This document shows, one piece after another, positions 61,853 through 64,000 of a stretch of 64,000 nucleotides of DNA (position 1 is its first letter; each line of letters starts with the position of its first letter). Below the pieces are notes generated by a model. The model ran no database searches and was not told the origin of the DNA. It saw nothing but the letters and a program-made list of their open reading frames with translations. The stretch comes from Acidobacteriota bacterium (GTDB lineage Bacteria > Acidobacteriota > Blastocatellia > Pyrinomonadales > Pyrinomonadaceae): contig JADJBB010000021.1 of assembly GCA_016703965.1 (NCBI GenBank), forward strand, positions 124,001-188,000, given 5' to 3'. The position numbers were made by a program, and so were the translations under genes.

Positions 61853-62761
61853 CTATACCAAAACCACCTTCGGTTGAACAACATTCTCCGCTGCATCATA
61901 AAATCCGATGGCGATCAGCGTTTTCGCCTCATCCAGCATCTGCACAGCCTCACCGTCCGTGTATGAAACGTCAAAAACTCGCGTAGAAAGTCCGTTCCTC
62001 GTTTTCTTCGCCCGGTCTTCGTTTAGCTCGATCTTTGCAAGGTGTTCGACGGCTTTTTCCATTGGGATCAGACGGCCCTCCGCATCTTCCATCTCGGCAA
62101 GCTCTTCTAAAGTAATTGATTGCGAGATCGAGAATTTTCCCGCGGCGGTGCGGCGAAGCTCGGTCAGGTGTGCACCGGTGCCCACGCGGCGGCCGATGTC
62201 TTCGGCGAGCGTACGAATGTATGTTCCGGCGGAGCAGGCGACATGAATGCGGAGTTCGGATTCCGGAATGCGGAATTCTTTGTCGTCTGCTACATCCAAT
62301 CTATGGATATTGATACTTACTGGTTTTCGCTCAACTGCTTCGCCTTTGCGGGCCAGTTCATATAGTTTTTTTCCATCGATCTTCTTTGCCGAGTACATTG
62401 GCGGAATCTGCTCGATCTCGCCGCGAAATGCTGCGAAGATCTCTTCCCATTCCGTGCGCTCGAGTAGCGCGGGTATTTCTTCATTCCGCACTCCACACTC
62501 CGCACTCCGCACTCCCGTAACATCTCCCGTGTCAGTCTCAAACCCAAACCTCACGACCGCCTCATATTCCTTAACATCCTTATCCAAAAACTGCGCGAGC
62601 CGCGTCGCCTGACCAACAAGTATCACCATCACGCCAGTCGCAAAAGGATCGAGCGTCCCCGTATGGCCAACCCGTTTTGTTTTCAGTGCCCGCCGCACTT
62701 TGTACACGACATCGTGCGAAGTGATCCCGGCAGGCTTGTCTATGATCAATATTCCATTCAC
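61853..62761 (-). CDS. truB: tRNA pseudouridine(55) synthase TruB
   Basis: A 302-residue enzyme converting U55 of tRNA to pseudouridine. MNGILIIDKPAGITSHDVVY is the N-terminal motif, HTGTLDPFATGVMVILVG carries the catalytic Asp, PPMYSAKKIDGKKLYELARK and CSAGTYIRTLAEDIGRRVGT are standard. A C-terminal PUA-like part follows. Two stretches are unusual: GVRSAECGVRNEE replaces the usual short linker after TGDVTG and is encoded by tandem GGAGTGC-type repeat DNA, and EFRIPESELRIH overlaps a related repeat. Both keep the frame. It is not next to rbfA or rpsO as in many genomes. Confidence 0.95.
   Translation of the reverse strand: MNGILIIDKPAGITSHDVVYKVRRALKTKRVGHTGTLDPFATGVMVILVGQATRLAQFLDKDVKEYEAVVRFGFETDTGDVTGVRSAECGVRNEEIPALLERTEWEEIFAAFRGEIEQIPPMYSAKKIDGKKLYELARKGEAVERKPVSINIHRLDVADDKEFRIPESELRIHVACSAGTYIRTLAEDIGRRVGTGAHLTELRRTAAGKFSISQSITLEELAEMEDAEGRLIPMEKAVEHLAKIELNEDRAKKTRNGLSTRVFDVSYTDGEAVQMLDEAKTLIAIGFYDAAENVVQPKVVLV
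62245..62278. repeat. GAATGCGGA-type repeat inside truB
   Basis: GAATGCGGAGTTCGG and GGAATGCGGAATTC are two related units next to each other within the truB frame. They share the GAATGCGGA core with the copy at 62483. Confidence 0.7.
62483..62515. repeat. GGAGTGC-type tandem repeat inside truB
   Basis: Read on the minus strand, four consecutive units of seven to eight bases (GGAGTGC, GGAGTGC, GGAGTGT, GGAGTGC) end in GGAAT. They encode SAECGVR-type residues within truB. Confidence 0.8.
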
Positions 62762-62909
62762 GAATTAAGTCTAACCTTTGCAGAAGCTCGCGCGTTAGCA
62801 AGGGCGATTCATTCAATATAGAGCACATTTGAATCCAACCGGAACTTCTCCATCCAAACGTCGCGATCAGCCCTTGCTTACGTGTGGGCTTTTGCACCAA
62901 ACTTACGTC

Positions 62910-63452
62910 ATGCGGCAGCGGCGACAGCCAATAAAAGACGAAGATCGCGTCATCAGCGAGCGTTCGCGCGAAAAGACCATGAAGCGTGCGGGCAATCTGC
63001 TCGCTGCGAAAGCTCGCTCCGTCCGCGAGCTCCGCGAACGCCTGCTCGAAAAGCCGTGGACAGACGCCGCGATCGTTGACGAAGTGATCGAAAAGCTAAA
63101 GGGCTACAAATATCTCGACGATGAGCAATACGCCCGCGAGGTCGCGCTCTCAAAGCTCCGCCAAAAGCCGCAAGGCAAACGCCGCCTCCAGCAATCTATG
63201 GCAAACAGAAAGCTGGACCGCGACGTGGTTGATAATGCGATAGCCGAGGCATTTGAAGAGATCCCCGAAGCCGACCAGATCGACAAAGCGATCGCCAAAC
63301 GTCTGCGGCTAAAGGGCAAGCCCGAAACGCGCGAAGACTCGCAAAAATTCTACGCCTTCCTCGCCCGCCAGGGCTTCGGCTTTGATCTGATCCGCGAAAA
63401 GATGTCCTCAATTACCGAAGGCCGATTCCATGAGGACGGCGGTGACGAATGA
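62910..63452 (+). CDS. recX: Regulatory protein RecX
   Basis: A 180-residue RecX family protein that modulates RecA filaments. The three-helix repeats are visible: RAGNLLAAKARSVRELRERL, LKGYKYLDDEQYAREVALSK, and QSMANRKLDRDVVDNAIAEA. The end, FYAFLARQGFGFDLIREKM, is the usual C-terminal motif. I use the ATG at 62910; the TTG at 62829 and ATG at 62979 are alternatives. recA is not in the window. Confidence 0.88.
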   Translation: MRQRRQPIKDEDRVISERSREKTMKRAGNLLAAKARSVRELRERLLEKPWTDAAIVDEVIEKLKGYKYLDDEQYAREVALSKLRQKPQGKRRLQQSMANRKLDRDVVDNAIAEAFEEIPEADQIDKAIAKRLRLKGKPETREDSQKFYAFLARQGFGFDLIREKMSSITEGRFHEDGGDE

Positions 63453-63626
63453 TCGCTTGCGATCAAGATCGACTTGCTTCTGGCCCACCACGCATTCTCC
63501 TCCACTCCGCAGAACTTCAGTTCCAAAAAAAAATTTGAATCTAAATTTTTCACCGTTGCGAATTGCTCACCAAAGGGAACTTAAACCTTTAATAAATATT
63601 CAGAAGAACAAGGGAGAATTACAGTT

Positions 63627-64000
63627 ATGAAATCATTTTTAGGACTAGTTGTTTTAGCACTTAGCATTTTCGCAGGTTCGTCGGCTGTTTCAGCACAGGA
63701 CAAGACGATCGTTGATATCGCAGTCGGTTCGCCGGATCACACCACATTGGTTGCAGCCGTTAAGGCTGCCGACCTCGTTGGAACGCTTCAGGGTGCAGGG
63801 CCTTTCACAGTGTTCGCTCCGGTCAACGCCGCTTTTGAAAAGCTGCCTGCAGGCACTGTCGCTACGCTTCTCAAGCCAGAGAACAAAGCAATGCTCGCAA
63901 ATATCCTCACCTACCACGTAGTTGCAGGAAATCTCGATTCGAAAGCAGTTGTCGCAGCTATCAAGAAAGGTAACGGTAAGGTTGAATTGACCACCGTTTC
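63627..64000 (+). CDS. Fasciclin domain protein (partial)
   Basis: The first 124 residues of an exported protein, cut by the window end. GGGAG precedes the ATG; the signal is [20 protein letters not shown] ending at [44 protein letters not shown] and [20 protein letters not shown] are the FAS1 fold motifs. Such proteins act in adhesion or at the cell surface. Confidence 0.92.
   Translation, partial: MKSFLGLVVLALSIFAGSSAVSAQDKTIVDIAVGSPDHTTLVAAVKAADLVGTLQGAGPFTVFAPVNAAFEKLPAGTVATLLKPENKAMLANILTYHVVAGNLDSKAVVAAIKKGNGKVELTTV

Noticed and set aside
1..64000. tRNA or rRNA genes
   Set aside because: None of the intergenic gaps showed a cloverleaf-like or rRNA-like sequence on reading; a covariance-model search would be needed to exclude them fully.

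Overview
The window looks like a chromosomal segment of an Acidobacteriota bacterium, most likely class Blastocatellia (Pyrinomonadaceae-like). This is an inference from gene style: winged-helix/TolB fusion regulators, a VWFA-like secreted protein of the kind common in this phylum, lipoproteins with Asn/Ser/Thr-rich linkers, PTPTP linkers, HEAT/cyclophilin fusions and dispersed CACAGAG-type intergenic repeats. No rRNA, tRNA, CRISPR array, transposase or phage gene was seen.

Layout. 1-3349 (minus): an osmoprotectant-type ABC transporter (ATPase, then a permease/binding-protein fusion cut by the window edge) with a Tat-exported amidase between them. 3427-7481: Mug glycosylase, an M61 peptidase, a TVP38-type membrane protein and a lipoprotein. 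7493-10514: a sugar-binding lipoprotein, a sugar nucleotidyltransferase and a galactokinase-like GHMP kinase in one unit. 10515-12133 (minus): a sodium:solute symporter with a translationally coupled 42-residue membrane protein. 12337-20845: a DUF883-like protein diverging from a TetR/RND efflux operon that ends in a quinone oxidoreductase; the divergent region holds two clear palindromes.

21264-28410: an acyl-reductase-like SDR, a VWA-like secreted protein, an ECF sigma factor with a membrane partner and a secreted protein, then a PerR, peroxiredoxin and thioredoxin-like cluster whose promoter overlaps a perfect 7-1-7 PerR box. 28491-38360: DUF4112, HEAT-cyclophilin fusion, glycine-zipper secreted protein, tandem winged-helix protein, DHFR-like protein, and a DUF305/LVIVD pair. 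38421-46151: fused E1 alpha/beta dehydrogenase, M1 peptidase, secreted cyclophilin, and a four-gene envelope operon on the minus strand.

46256-64000: two winged-helix membrane regulators, a PA0069-type radical SAM protein, an acyl-CoA dehydrogenase, a flippase-like membrane protein, a DUF4394 PTPTP protein, a collapsed paralogous gene, a class C serine hydrolase, a TacAT-like toxin-antitoxin pair, a PabC-like lyase, an alpha/beta hydrolase, TruB (with repeat DNA inside the reading frame), RecX and the start of a fasciclin protein.

The most noteworthy points are the short coupled membrane protein under the symporter, TruB carrying two in-frame stretches of repeat DNA, the secreted-protein gene that appears to have lost its catalytic middle, the PerR operator/promoter architecture, and a family of imperfect inverted repeats placed directly between functionally linked genes.
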